Positions 8,560 to 17,828 of a stretch of DNA of 64,000 nucleotides are shown here, in pieces. The translations under genes were made by a program, and so were the position numbers. Source of the stretch: Chryseobacterium sp. (GTDB lineage: Bacteria; Bacteroidota; Bacteroidia; Flavobacteriales; Weeksellaceae); contig NZ_VOXE01000002.1 of NCBI RefSeq assembly GCF_008014695.1, forward strand, positions 62,001 to 126,000. The letters run 5' to 3'. How positions within the stretch are numbered: position 1 is the first letter of the stretch; every line of letters begins with the position of its first letter. The notes under the pieces are model-generated. The model saw only the letters and a list, made by a program, of their open reading frames with translations, did not search any database and was not told where the DNA came from.

Positions 8560-9276
8560 ATGGAAAAAGGAATTTGTAATGTTTCGGTGGCACCGCTTCG
8601 GGCTGAAGATTCACATCAGTCGGAAATGGTTTCCCAAATCCTGTACGGAGAAAGCCTTAATATTCTAGAGGTTAAGGGTGGTTTTTCAAAAATTGCAATG
8701 GATTTTGACCAATATCAAGGCTGGGTAGACACCAAACAGATTTCTATTATTTCTGAAGAGGATTTCCAGAACCGCAAGACTGAAATTTTAACCGAACCTT
8801 TTGGAACTTATGACCTGCCAGAAGGGAAAACACTTCTTTCGATGGGTAGTGAAATTCCTGCTCAAACATCAAAAGTGTCGAGAACTGCTTCACCGGAACA
8901 CATTTCTGCAACTGCCCAGCTTTTTCTGAATGTGCCTTATTTATGGAGCGGACGAAGTTTTTTCGGGATCGACTGCAGTGGTTTTGTGCAGTTGGTTTAT
9001 AAGATTCATGAGATTTGCATTCCGCGCGAAGCTTCTCAGCAGGCCGAAAAAGGCAGGGTTCTGGATTTTGTGGAAGAAAGTTGTCCGGGAGATCTGGCAT
9101 TTTTTGAGAACGAAGAAGGGCAGATTGTTCATGTCGGAATGATGCTCGAAGAGCAGAAAATCATGCATGCCTACGGGAAGGTGCGTATTGATACGCTGGA
9201 CTCCTCGGGAATTTTTAATCAGGCATTGAACAGACATACGCATAAGTTGAGATTTGTCAGAAATTTACTGGAATGA
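8560..9276 (+). CDS. NlpC/P60 family cysteine peptidase with N-terminal SH3-like domain
   Basis: A 238-residue protein. Residues about 5-65 form a bacterial SH3-like domain (APLRAE, GESLNILEVKGGFSKI, YQGWVDTKQ). Residues about 112-235 form an NlpC/P60 catalytic domain with Cys139 in DCSGF and His191 in IVHVGM. These enzymes cut D-glutamyl-diaminopimelate bonds of peptidoglycan stem peptides. No signal peptide is visible, so it may act on recycled muropeptides in the cytoplasm, like YkfC-type enzymes, rather than on the wall. It overlaps the next gene by 4 bp. Confidence 0.88.
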   Translation: MEKGICNVSVAPLRAEDSHQSEMVSQILYGESLNILEVKGGFSKIAMDFDQYQGWVDTKQISIISEEDFQNRKTEILTEPFGTYDLPEGKTLLSMGSEIPAQTSKVSRTASPEHISATAQLFLNVPYLWSGRSFFGIDCSGFVQLVYKIHEICIPREASQQAEKGRVLDFVEESCPGDLAFFENEEGQIVHVGMMLEEQKIMHAYGKVRIDTLDSSGIFNQALNRHTHKLRFVRNLLE

Positions 9277-9734
9277 AGCTACTTCTAATCATCATAAAAA
9301 TATTAAATTACCTGATCCTTATTTTTATTTGGGGGTTTACGGTCTTCAATTTTTTTTCATTACCGGATATCATTCCTACCCATTTTGGATTTAACGGCAA
9401 AGCTGATGCTTATGGTTCCAGGAATTCGCTTTGGATGCTTCCGGTTATCTCTACCGTGCTTTTTTTAGCTTTGAATTATCTTTCAAAAAACCCGCATTCT
9501 CCGCTGTTGAATATTCCCGATTCGATGCGGGACGATAAAAAAGGTGCTGAATTTTTTGTCACCGTGATGCAGTTTTTTCTCGTCCTGACTTTTGCAAGTC
9601 TGATTCATGAGACTATTCAGGTAACCAATCAGGGTACTGATGAAATTTCCAACCGGACCCTTTATATTTTGGGAGCAATGTTTGTCTGTATGTTCGGAAT
9701 GCTGCTTTCAAAAAAGAAAACTAAAACTGTTTAA
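9273..9734 (+). CDS. DUF1648 domain-containing membrane protein
   Basis: A 153-residue membrane protein. The N-terminal half has the DUF1648 pattern LPDIIPTHFGFNGKADAYGSR between the first and second membrane segments. Four hydrophobic segments are visible (about 3-28, 48-65, 90-110, 125-143). DUF1648 proteins (SdpI/YhdG-type relatives) are small integral membrane proteins; some are immunity or signalling proteins, but no function can be assigned here. Its ATG overlaps the stop of the NlpC/P60 gene (ATGA), so the two are translationally coupled. Confidence 0.7.
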   Translation: MKLLLIIIKILNYLILIFIWGFTVFNFFSLPDIIPTHFGFNGKADAYGSRNSLWMLPVISTVLFLALNYLSKNPHSPLLNIPDSMRDDKKGAEFFVTVMQFFLVLTFASLIHETIQVTNQGTDEISNRTLYILGAMFVCMFGMLLSKKKTKTV

Positions 9735-9743
9735 ACATTTATT

Positions 9744-10991
9744 TTGAGGTTTTTTTACAACATATTCGTTCATTTGCTCATTTCCTCAATGAAGGTTGGT
9801 GCACTTTTCAACTATAAACTGAAAAAAGGTCTCGCCGGAAGGAGGCAGAGCTGTGAAATTGTGCAGTCGAAAATTCGGCCCACCGACAAAGTCATCTGGA
9901 TGCATGCCGCAAGTTTAGGTGAGTATGAGCAGGGGCTTCCGGTTCTCGAAAAATTGAAGGAGAAGTTCCCGGATCATAAAATCCTGATCACTTTTTTTTC
10001 TCCCTCGGGTTATGACAATGTCATTAAAAAAAATAATATTGCAGATGCCGTGTGTTTTCTGCCTTTCGATACTGAAAAATGGGTGAAAGAATTTACGTCC
10101 CACTTCAAAACCGATATTTTTTTCACGGTAAAATACGATTTCTGGTATCACCTTCTGGAGGAACTGAAAAATCAGGAAACAAAGGTTTTTGTGATTTCTG
10201 CTCTTTTTTATGAAACACAGATTTTCTTTAAATTCTACGGTACCTGGTTTAAAGAACAGCTGAAAGAAAATGTAGACTGGTTTTTTCACCAGACCCGACA
10301 TTCGACTGCGTTGGCCAAAGGAATTGGCCTTAAAAATTCATCAACAGCTGGAGATACGCGTTTCGACAGGGTGAAAAAACTTCGCGACCGCGACAATTCT
10401 GTAGCATTTATAGAAGGTTTTAAACAGAATAAAAAAACAGTAGTTTTTGGAAGTTCCTGGGAATCTGAAGAACGAATTGCGGAAATTGTTGCTTCCGCAA
10501 ATCACCAGTTAAAACTCATCATTGCACCCCACGACTTGAAAAGGGTACCGCATTTACAGCAGATTTTCCCGAACGCACTTTTATATTCTCAGCTTAGTGA
10601 GAACCCTTCACTCCAAAATTCCAATGGACAAATTTTGATTATCGACTGTATAGGTTTGCTTTCAAAACTGTATTCTTACGGAGATCTGGCAGTTGTTGGC
10701 GGTGGTTTTCATACAAAAGGGCTTCATAATATTCTGGAAGCAGCAACTTTTGGAATTCCTGTAATTTTCGGAAACCATTATACCAAAAATCCTGAAGCGG
10801 ATGAAATTCTTTCTTTAAACGGCGGAAAGGCTTTTGAAGACGAGTTTTTTGCAGCACCTTATATTCTGGGTTTAATGAATGATGACGGTTTGAGGAAGCA
10901 GATGGGAGCGAATGCTGCCGAATTCATCAATGTCCAGCCTGATGCAACTGAAGCGATTGAAAAGAAACTGAAAGAGTTACTGGATTTCTGA
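9744..10991 (+). CDS. waaA: 3-deoxy-D-manno-octulosonic acid (KDO) transferase
   Basis: A 415-residue glycosyltransferase of the WaaA/KdtA family. After an N-terminal membrane anchor (about 1-22) come WMHAASLGEYEQGLPVL, whose Glu is the family's catalytic base, and the donor half with FGSSW, APHD and the CMP-binding LYSYGDLAVVGGGFHTKGLHNILEAA region. The enzyme transfers KDO from CMP-KDO to lipid A precursor on the cytoplasmic face of the inner membrane. The only start giving the full anchor is TTG at 9744; the first ATG in frame (9792) would remove it. It follows the previous gene by 9 bp. LpxB, an earlier step, is encoded at 32031. Confidence 0.9.
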   Translation: MRFFYNIFVHLLISSMKVGALFNYKLKKGLAGRRQSCEIVQSKIRPTDKVIWMHAASLGEYEQGLPVLEKLKEKFPDHKILITFFSPSGYDNVIKKNNIADAVCFLPFDTEKWVKEFTSHFKTDIFFTVKYDFWYHLLEELKNQETKVFVISALFYETQIFFKFYGTWFKEQLKENVDWFFHQTRHSTALAKGIGLKNSSTAGDTRFDRVKKLRDRDNSVAFIEGFKQNKKTVVFGSSWESEERIAEIVASANHQLKLIIAPHDLKRVPHLQQIFPNALLYSQLSENPSLQNSNGQILIIDCIGLLSKLYSYGDLAVVGGGFHTKGLHNILEAATFGIPVIFGNHYTKNPEADEILSLNGGKAFEDEFFAAPYILGLMNDDGLRKQMGANAAEFINVQPDATEAIEKKLKELLDF

Positions 10992-11126
10992 TTTTGATTA
11001 AACAAAATGATTTTCAGGTCAAATTCTATGTCCTCTTGAGCTAATAATGTCAATAATAGAAGAAAAAGAAAATTATATCACGTAAATTTTAAAAAAAATT
11101 ATATTTTTATGCCAGAAAAATTACAT

Positions 11127-11573
11127 ATGAAAAAATTAGCTTTAATATTTGCTGCAATCTTACTTTTGGTCATTACCGGATGTAATAATACCGAGGATCA
11201 ACCTACTTATTCCATTGTCGGGAACTGGCAGCCTGTAAAAAGGGTTGAAACAAGGGTAACCAACAGCACTCCTGTTTCAGAAACTTATATTTATACCGAC
11301 TGTCAGAAAGAATCAAGATGGGTTTTTAATGAAGACAGCAGTGGTAAGCAGACTACTCATGATGAGGTTGGAACCATTTGTGCCACCACAAGCGATAAGA
11401 ACTTCACCTATGCATATGACAAAAATTCTACAAAACTTCAGATGAGCTTTCAGGGGGTGATTGAATATGGTAGAGTAATTTCTCTGGATAATGAAAATAT
11501 GAATATTATCATTGAAAAAACGGTTGCAAATGTTTACTCTTCGGATACCTATACTTTCAAGAAAATAAATTAA
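11127..11573 (+). CDS. Putative lipoprotein, lipocalin-like
   Basis: About 148 residues. A lipoprotein signal peptide begins at the ATG at 11127 (KK, hydrophobic stretch, lipobox ending ITGC). An ATG at 11109 would add six residues before it. The mature part starts with a GNW motif (IVGNWQPVKR) and consists of repeated short beta strands. This resembles small flavobacterial lipocalin-like lipoproteins (GxW near the N terminus). The ligand is unknown. It stands alone, with a terminator downstream. Confidence 0.6.
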   Translation: MKKLALIFAAILLLVITGCNNTEDQPTYSIVGNWQPVKRVETRVTNSTPVSETYIYTDCQKESRWVFNEDSSGKQTTHDEVGTICATTSDKNFTYAYDKNSTKLQMSFQGVIEYGRVISLDNENMNIIIEKTVANVYSSDTYTFKKIN

Positions 11574-11624
11574 GATCCGGCTTTCCGGAACTGGCATTGT
11601 TAATAAGACCTTGCCATTGGTAAG

Positions 11625-11655
11625 AATCCTCCTTTTCGAAGTGAGGATTTTTTCT
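11625..11655 (+). terminator. Rho-independent terminator
   Basis: AATCCTC / GAGGATT stem with an inner CTT-TTCG-AAG extension (stable UUCG loop), followed by TTTTTTCTTTT. It separates the lipoprotein gene from leuS. Confidence 0.75.
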
Positions 11656-11666
11656 TTTAAAAAACT

Positions 11667-11674
11667 TAAATTTG
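11667..11674 (+). promoter_or_regulatory. -7 box of leuS
   Basis: TAAATTTG matches TAnnTTTG, 21 bp before the leuS ATG. Confidence 0.5.
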
Positions 11675-11695
11675 CATCTTACTCAAAAATAGACA

Positions 11696-14509
11696 ATGTT
11701 TTACGACCATCAAACGATCGAAAAAAAGTGGCAGAAATTCTGGGAAGAAAATCAAACCTTTAAAACCGAAAATACCGCCGACAAACCTAAATTTTATGTT
11801 TTGGATATGTTTCCCTATCCTTCCGGAGCAGGTTTGCACGTGGGACATCCGTTGGGATATATCGCATCAGATATTTACGCACGGTATAAAAGACATCAGG
11901 GCTTTAATGTTTTGCATCCCGTGGGTTACGACAGCTTTGGACTTCCGGCGGAACAGTATGCGATACAGACCGGGACTCATCCCGCAATTACCACCGAACA
12001 GAATATTACAAGATACGAAGAGCAGCTGAGAAAAATCGGTTTTTCTTTTGACTGGAGCCGTGAACTGAGAACTTCCGATGCTTCCTATTATAAATGGACG
12101 CAGTGGATTTTTATTCAGCTTTTTCAGTCGTGGTACAGCAAACGTACAGATAAAGCGGAATCCATAAAAGCTTTGATTCACCATTTTGAAGAATTTGGTT
12201 CTGCGAATTTATCTGCGGTTCAGAATGATGAACTGAATTTCACTGCGGAGGAATGGAAAAATGCCTCTGAACTTGATCAACAGGATATTCTGTTGAATTA
12301 CCGCCTGGCTTACCGTGCCGAAACCACTGTAAACTGGTGTCCTGGTTTAGGAACTGTGCTTGCGAACGATGAGGTGAAGGATGGGAAATCGGAGCGTGGC
12401 GGATTCCCTGTTTTTCAGAAAAAAATGATGCAGTGGAGCATGCGGATCACTGCGTATTCCGAAAGACTGCTGCAGGGTTTAAAAACTTTGGACTGGCCGC
12501 AGCCGCTGAAAGATTCCCAGGAATACTGGATCGGGAAATCGCAGGGTGCACAGGTCACCTTTGATGTTGATAATGCTGAAGAGAAAATTTCGGTTTTCAC
12601 AACACGCCCTGATACGATTTACGGAGCAACTTTTATGGTGCTCGCACCCGAAAATCCTTTGGTTGAAAAACTGACTACTGAAGAGCAGAAGACAGAAGTA
12701 AATCAGTACATCGAGGAAACTTCCAAAAAAACCGAAAGAGACCGGATGACTGATGTTAAAAACGTCAGCGGTGCTTTTACGGGGAGCTATGCTTTGAATC
12801 CGTTTACCGATGAAAAAATGCCGGTCTATATTTCAGATTATGTCCTGATGGGTTACGGAACAGGTGCTGTAATGGCGGTTCCGGCTCATGACGAGCGCGA
12901 CCACCGTTTTGCGAAAAAATTCGGACTGAATATCGTGAAAGTCGTACAAACCGAAGAAGATATTCAGGAAAAATCTTTCGATTCCAAAGACAGCGTCTGC
13001 GTGAATTCCGATTTCCTGAACGGATTGAAGTACAAAGAAGCCAAGATAAAAATCATTGACGAAATTACCAACCGTGGCATCGGCCACGGAACGACGAATT
13101 ACAAACAGCGTGATGCGATTTTTTCGCGTCAGCGATATTGGGGAGAGCCCGTTCCGGTATATTATAAAGTCGGAATGCCTTACGCGCTGCCGGTTTCGGC
13201 ACTTCCTCTGGAACTGCCTGAGGTGGATAAATATTTACCAACCGAAGACGGCGATCCGCCACTCGGAAATGCAAAGAATTTTGCGTGGGACGAAATGAAG
13301 GAGAAAGTCGTGGCAACAGAATTGATCGATCACATCAACATTTTCCCTTTGGAATTGTCAACAATGCCGGGTTGGGCCGGAAGTTCATGGTATTTTCTAC
13401 GATACATGGATCCGACAAACGAAGAGGTGTTTACCGATAAAAATCTTTCGGATTATTGGGGACAGGTCGATTTATACATCGGCGGCAGCGAACATGCGAC
13501 CGGACATTTGCTTTATTCCCGTTTCTGGAATATGTTTCTGAAGGACAGGGGCTACATCAGTCATGATGAACCGTTCAAAAAACTCATTAATCAGGGAATG
13601 ATTCTGGGGGTGAGTGCGTTTGCTTACAGAATAGAGGGTAAAAATGAGTTTGTATCTAAGAATTTAACTGAAAAATATACAACTCAGAAAATCCATATCG
13701 ATGTTTCTCTATTAAAAGGAACTTCTGATGAACTGGATGTAGAAAAATTCAAAAACTGGCGTTCAGAATTTGCAAATGCTGAATTTATTCTGGAAGACGG
13801 TAAATATATTTGCGAAAGGGAAGTGGAGAAAATGTCCAAATCCAAATACAACGTTGTAAATCCGGATGACATCTGCGAAGAATATGGCGCAGACTGTTTA
13901 AGGATGTATGAAATGTTCCTGGGACCTTTGGAACAGAGCAAACCGTGGAACACGCAGGGATTAAGCGGCGTGTACGGATTTCTCAAAAAACTGTACAACC
14001 TCTATTATAATGGAGAGGTTTTCGAGGTTTCGGAAGAAGAACCGACGAAAGAAGAATACAAAGTGCTGCATACACTGATTAAAAAAGTGGTATCGGATAT
14101 TGACCATTTCTCGTTCAATACCTCAGTTTCCTCGTTTATGATTGCCGTAAACGAATTTCAGAAACTGAAAACCAACAAAAGAAAGATACTGGAACCCATT
14201 GCAATAGTGATTTCTCCGTACGCGCCGCACCTTGCGGAGGAACTTTGGCATCATTTAGGATACAATGATTCTGTCGAGTTTCAAAAATTCCCGGAATTTG
14301 AAGAAAAATATCTTGTAGAAGACGAAATCGAGTATCCCGTAAGTTTTAACGGTAAAATGAAGTTTAAGCTTGCTTTACCGGCAGATTTATCGGCTGCGCA
14401 GATTGAAGAAAAGGCGATGAACGATGCACGTGTTCAACAACAGTTGGGTGAGAATAAACCCAAAAAAGTCATTATAGTGCCGAAAAAAATTATTAATATT
14501 GTGTATTAA
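11696..14509 (+). CDS. leuS: Leucine--tRNA ligase
   Basis: A 937-residue class I aminoacyl-tRNA synthetase. The HIGH-type motif is HVGH at 48-51 in PYPSGAGLHVGHPLGY. The CP1 editing domain (about 270-480) contains TTRPDTIYGATFMVLAPE and MAVPAHDERDHRFAKKF. The KMSKS motif is at 712-716, and an anticodon-binding domain and C-terminal domain follow. It attaches leucine to tRNA-Leu and hydrolyses mischarged products. An insert at about 650-705 before KMSKS fits Bacteroidetes LeuS. It is a single-gene unit with promoter and terminator. Confidence 0.97.
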   Translation: MFYDHQTIEKKWQKFWEENQTFKTENTADKPKFYVLDMFPYPSGAGLHVGHPLGYIASDIYARYKRHQGFNVLHPVGYDSFGLPAEQYAIQTGTHPAITTEQNITRYEEQLRKIGFSFDWSRELRTSDASYYKWTQWIFIQLFQSWYSKRTDKAESIKALIHHFEEFGSANLSAVQNDELNFTAEEWKNASELDQQDILLNYRLAYRAETTVNWCPGLGTVLANDEVKDGKSERGGFPVFQKKMMQWSMRITAYSERLLQGLKTLDWPQPLKDSQEYWIGKSQGAQVTFDVDNAEEKISVFTTRPDTIYGATFMVLAPENPLVEKLTTEEQKTEVNQYIEETSKKTERDRMTDVKNVSGAFTGSYALNPFTDEKMPVYISDYVLMGYGTGAVMAVPAHDERDHRFAKKFGLNIVKVVQTEEDIQEKSFDSKDSVCVNSDFLNGLKYKEAKIKIIDEITNRGIGHGTTNYKQRDAIFSRQRYWGEPVPVYYKVGMPYALPVSALPLELPEVDKYLPTEDGDPPLGNAKNFAWDEMKEKVVATELIDHINIFPLELSTMPGWAGSSWYFLRYMDPTNEEVFTDKNLSDYWGQVDLYIGGSEHATGHLLYSRFWNMFLKDRGYISHDEPFKKLINQGMILGVSAFAYRIEGKNEFVSKNLTEKYTTQKIHIDVSLLKGTSDELDVEKFKNWRSEFANAEFILEDGKYICEREVEKMSKSKYNVVNPDDICEEYGADCLRMYEMFLGPLEQSKPWNTQGLSGVYGFLKKLYNLYYNGEVFEVSEEEPTKEEYKVLHTLIKKVVSDIDHFSFNTSVSSFMIAVNEFQKLKTNKRKILEPIAIVISPYAPHLAEELWHHLGYNDSVEFQKFPEFEEKYLVEDEIEYPVSFNGKMKFKLALPADLSAAQIEEKAMNDARVQQQLGENKPKKVIIVPKKIINIVY

Positions 14510-14542
14510 TAAAAATTAAAAATAAGTTTAGGTGATGCTCTG

Positions 14543-14576
14543 TCACAAAAAAAGAGGTTCTTTTTTTGTGATTTTT
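14543..14576 (+). terminator. Rho-independent terminator of leuS
   Basis: A perfect 13-bp stem (TCACAAAAAAAGA / TCTTTTTTTGTGA) with a 3-nt loop is followed by TTTTT, 34 bp after the leuS stop. Confidence 0.8.
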
Positions 14577-14766
14577 CAACACTCTAATTGAAAGTGAAAA
14601 TTATCATCAGAATATAAAAATTAATTTAATGATAATGCAATGTTAAAATCTCATAACATAGGAGGCATTATTGCCAACTTTAGGCCAAGCCCTTGCATTA
14701 TTGAATATTTTGACTTTATTTTACACTCGAAAAATTAAAAAAATAACAATTATAATTTAGTTTAGT

Positions 14767-15636
14767 ATGGAAATGAATGTTTCAAACAACGAGGAGCACG
14801 TAGTTGCTAAAAAACAAGGCGGGTTAAACCCAGCATTAATAATCCCTATTCTTATTGTAATAGGTATTGCAATTTATTTATTTGTTTTGGGGAATCCCGG
14901 AAATTTCAAAGCTGATCCACGGCTTGACGGTTTGTCATCTGTAGCGTTCTCAGGATTAGAGACCAAAGAACTTCACCCTGGTGATGGATTTATGGGCGTT
15001 ATTTATATGGGAGGACCAATTGTACCTATCCTTATTTCTTTCATGATCATCGTAATTGTATTCTCAATTGAGCGTGCTTTGGTTTTAAGAAAAGCATCTG
15101 GTCAAGGAAATGTTGACAATTTTGTACTGAATGTACGAAGATTGCTTAACCAAAACAAAATTGATGAAGCTATCGAAGAATGCGACAGACAGGAAGGATC
15201 TGTAGGAAATGTGGTTAAAGAAGGTCTTACGACGTACAAAGCGCTTTCCCATGATACAACGCTGAACAAAGAGCAGAAAATGGTAGCATTGAACAAGTCA
15301 ATTGAAGAAGCTACAACACTTGAAATGCCAATGTTAGAGAAAAATATGATGATTCTTTCAACACTGGGAACAGTTGCAACATTGGTTGCCCTATTGGGAA
15401 CAGTAATCGGGATGATCAAGGCATTTAGCGCATTGGGTTCAGGTGGAGGAACACCGGATTCAGCAGCACTTTCAATCGGTATTTCTGAGGCACTTGTAAA
15501 TACTGCTTTAGGTATTGGTACATCAGCGGTTGCGATTATCCTTTATAACTATTTTACTTCCAAGATTGACGGATTAACGTTTAAAATTGACGAAATCGCA
15601 ATGTCAATCCAGCAGTCATTCGCAGAATTTCACTAA
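14767..15636 (+). CDS. exbB: MotA/TolQ/ExbB proton channel family protein
   Basis: A 289-residue membrane protein. It has an N-terminal membrane segment (about 23-43), a second at about 82-102 (VPILISFMIIVIVFSIERALVL), a cytoplasmic loop, and two C-terminal segments (about 190-215 and 232-258). The ExbB/TolQ pattern TLGTVATLVALLGTVIGMIKAF and ISEALVNTALGIGTSAVAI is clear. ExbB forms the pentameric proton channel that drives TonB. The extra N-terminal segment is common in Bacteroidetes. It is first in an operon with two ExbD genes and TonB. Confidence 0.93.
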   Translation: MEMNVSNNEEHVVAKKQGGLNPALIIPILIVIGIAIYLFVLGNPGNFKADPRLDGLSSVAFSGLETKELHPGDGFMGVIYMGGPIVPILISFMIIVIVFSIERALVLRKASGQGNVDNFVLNVRRLLNQNKIDEAIEECDRQEGSVGNVVKEGLTTYKALSHDTTLNKEQKMVALNKSIEEATTLEMPMLEKNMMILSTLGTVATLVALLGTVIGMIKAFSALGSGGGTPDSAALSIGISEALVNTALGIGTSAVAIILYNYFTSKIDGLTFKIDEIAMSIQQSFAEFH

Positions 15637-15726
15637 GAAATTTTGTAATGAATTGCAGGCAGTTTTTTAACTTCAATGTTCTAAGATTGTCTAAAAACGT
15701 GAAGTTTAATAAAAAAATAAAATATA

Positions 15727-16332
15727 ATGGCGAGAGTCAAACCAAAAAGACATAATATAAGGGTAGATATGACGGCCATGACCGATGTATCATTTCTACT
15801 CCTTACGTTTTTTATCCTCACGGCTCAGTTTGCAAAACCTGATGTCGAGACGATAACCACGCCATCTTCTATATCTGAAAAGCTTCTTCCGGATGCCAGT
15901 TTAATGACAGTTTTAAGCACAACCGACGGAAGATTCTATTTTACACCTGTTGAAAACGGTACCGAAAGAATGGCACTGTTGGATAATATGGGAAAGAAGT
16001 ATGGAATGAAATTTACCAACCAGGAAAAGGTTGCTTTCACAAAAGTGCAGTCAATCGGTGTACCGATGAGCCAGCTGAAAGGCTATCTTAATCTTTCGGA
16101 TGCTGACCAAAAAGCTTTTAAAAGCAAAACCGGAATCCCGATGGACAGTACAGATGCGCAGCTCATCGATTGGGTTCAGCAGAGTTTGGCTGTAAACCCT
16201 GATTACAAATTGGCAATCAAGGGGGATACACAGACCAAGTACCCTAAAGTGAAAGCTTTATTCGAAGGATTACGAGATATCGATTTCTTGAAATTCTGGT
16301 TGATAACAAGTCAAGAAGGCGCAAATCAATAA
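15727..16332 (+). CDS. exbD: ExbD/TolR family biopolymer transporter (first copy)
   Basis: A 201-residue protein with one N-terminal membrane segment in the ExbD setting MTAMTDVSFLLLTFFILTAQF; the Asp is the expected proton carrier. The periplasmic part (about 45-195) is longer than classical ExbD. It differs clearly from the other two ExbD proteins of the window (AMTD instead of PMVD). ExbD and ExbB together energise TonB. It follows exbB by 90 bp and precedes the second exbD by 7 bp. Confidence 0.92.
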   Translation: MARVKPKRHNIRVDMTAMTDVSFLLLTFFILTAQFAKPDVETITTPSSISEKLLPDASLMTVLSTTDGRFYFTPVENGTERMALLDNMGKKYGMKFTNQEKVAFTKVQSIGVPMSQLKGYLNLSDADQKAFKSKTGIPMDSTDAQLIDWVQQSLAVNPDYKLAIKGDTQTKYPKVKALFEGLRDIDFLKFWLITSQEGANQ

Positions 16333-16339
16333 TTGAACA

Positions 16340-16906
16340 ATGGCAGAAGTACAAGTAAAAGACAACAGCGGGAAAGGTGGAAAAGTACGCTCGAAAAAGC
16401 AGGTACCACACGTAGATTTGACCCCAATGGTGGATTTGGCGTTCCTTTTGATTACATTCTTCATGTTGGTAACCACCTTCAATAAACCGAATGTAATGGA
16501 TCTCGGACTTCCGGCGAAACCTAAGAAGGATCAGCCGAAACCACCTGATACAGAAATAAAACTTTCAAATTCCATCTCTCTTTTGATTGGTAAAGATAAC
16601 AGGCTTTTTTGGCATCAGCAGGACAATACGAGCCTCACCGATGCAACCCTGAACGAGACCAATTTCGACAGAGAAGGAATCAGGAAAGTAATTGAGCAGG
16701 CAAAAGCCAGAGCGGCTGATCAATCGTTATTCACGGTGATAATTAAGCCTACGGATGATGCAGTATATAAGAATTTTGTTGATATTCTTGATGAAATGAC
16801 CATTACCAACAGTGAAAGGTACGGGGTAACGGACGTTAAGCCTTGGGAACAGGCCATTTACGAAAGAAAAGTCGGAGGCAGCACTGCACCGGCTCCAGCA
16901 AATTAA
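16340..16906 (+). CDS. exbD: ExbD/TolR family biopolymer transporter (second copy)
   Basis: A 188-residue protein. A basic N terminus is followed by HVDLTPMVDLAFLLITFFMLVTTF, the ExbD membrane helix with its conserved Asp, then a periplasmic domain ending in an Ala/Pro-rich tail. Two ExbD genes in a row are the usual Bacteroidetes arrangement, probably giving a heteromeric complex with ExbB. It is the closest relative in the window of the orphan ExbD at 3706-4221. Stop and tonB start are 23 bp apart. Confidence 0.92.
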   Translation: MAEVQVKDNSGKGGKVRSKKQVPHVDLTPMVDLAFLLITFFMLVTTFNKPNVMDLGLPAKPKKDQPKPPDTEIKLSNSISLLIGKDNRLFWHQQDNTSLTDATLNETNFDREGIRKVIEQAKARAADQSLFTVIIKPTDDAVYKNFVDILDEMTITNSERYGVTDVKPWEQAIYERKVGGSTAPAPAN

Positions 16907-16929
16907 TCTAACCATAAAAAAGACATAAA

Positions 16930-17763
16930 ATGGCAGATGATACAAATTATGGTCAGAATCTAACCTTAGACGAGATTGTATTTGAAAATAGAAATAAGGA
17001 ATATGGTGCTTATGATTTAAGAAGCCGTTATCCGAAAATATTAACCAGATCTTTCCTTCTTGGAACCTTGCTTTTTTTGATAATGGCTTTAACTCCATTT
17101 ATCATTTTGAAAATCAAGCAGATGAATGCAAAGGACAAGCAGGAAGTTGATGCAAATTTGATTGAAATTATAGATCAGGATGTGATCATTGAACAGCCTG
17201 AAGAAGCACCGCCACCGCCACCTCCACCTCCAAAAGAGGAGCCAAAGCAGGAAGTGATTCAGAATGTTGTTCCTGAGCCGAAAAAAGCACCGAAAGTGGA
17301 AACACCGCCGCCGCCGATTTCAAAACAGCTTGAAACAACAACTGGTCTTCAGAATCAGGAAGGAGTGAAGACTCCGGCTTACACGCCGCCGCCGCCACCG
17401 CCATCTACAGGTACAAAAGCGACAACAGCGGAAGTGAAAGTAAGTACGACAGAGGTTTATGATAAGGTAGATCAGTCTTCTCAGTTTCCTGGTGGACTAA
17501 ACGCTTTCAGACAGAAATTTCAGGATAATTTTGATACCTCAGCCATGGATGGAGGCGAAGGTAATATCAAAGGTGAAATTAATTTTGTCGTAGAGAGAGA
17601 TGGAAGTATAACCGATATTAAAGTTAATGGTTCCAATTCAGATTTTAATTCCGAAGCCATCCGCGCGGTTAAATCTATTAGAAATAAATGGGTACCTGCA
17701 AAAGTCAACGGTCAGGCAGTTCGTTCACGTTACAGATTTCCTGTAACCATGAATTTCGAATAA
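16930..17763 (+). CDS. tonB: Energy transducer TonB
   Basis: A 277-residue protein. The cytoplasmic N terminus carries the Bacteroidetes motif LDEIVFENRNKEYGAYDLR, followed by one membrane anchor (about 37-58). A periplasmic spacer rich in proline follows (runs of PPPPPP and PKEEP near 95-160). The C-terminal TonB domain (about 185-277) contains GEINFVVERDGSITDIKV and RSRYRFPVTMNFE. TonB carries energy from the ExbB/ExbD motor to outer-membrane receptors. A strong terminator follows. Confidence 0.95.
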   Translation: MADDTNYGQNLTLDEIVFENRNKEYGAYDLRSRYPKILTRSFLLGTLLFLIMALTPFIILKIKQMNAKDKQEVDANLIEIIDQDVIIEQPEEAPPPPPPPPKEEPKQEVIQNVVPEPKKAPKVETPPPPISKQLETTTGLQNQEGVKTPAYTPPPPPPSTGTKATTAEVKVSTTEVYDKVDQSSQFPGGLNAFRQKFQDNFDTSAMDGGEGNIKGEINFVVERDGSITDIKVNGSNSDFNSEAIRAVKSIRNKWVPAKVNGQAVRSRYRFPVTMNFE

Positions 17764-17783
17764 GTTAATTTATCTTAAAATTG

Positions 17784-17814
17784 AAAAAGAGAAGCTTTAC
17801 GCTTCTCTTTTTTT
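17784..17814 (+). terminator. Rho-independent terminator after tonB
   Basis: A perfect 12-bp stem (AAAAAGAGAAGC / GCTTCTCTTTTT) with loop TTTAC, followed by more T. A -7 box starts right behind it. Confidence 0.85.
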
Positions 17815-17815
17815 G

Positions 17816-17823
17816 TATTTTTG
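17816..17823 (+). promoter_or_regulatory. -7 box of the small membrane protein / PstS-like operon
   Basis: TATTTTTG matches TAnnTTTG and ends 5 bp before the ATG at 17829, so the transcript would be nearly leaderless. Confidence 0.45.
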
Positions 17824-17828
17824 TTTTT

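Noticed and set aside
17781-17828. N-terminal extension of the small membrane protein after tonB
   Set aside because: It begins at TTG inside the tonB terminator.
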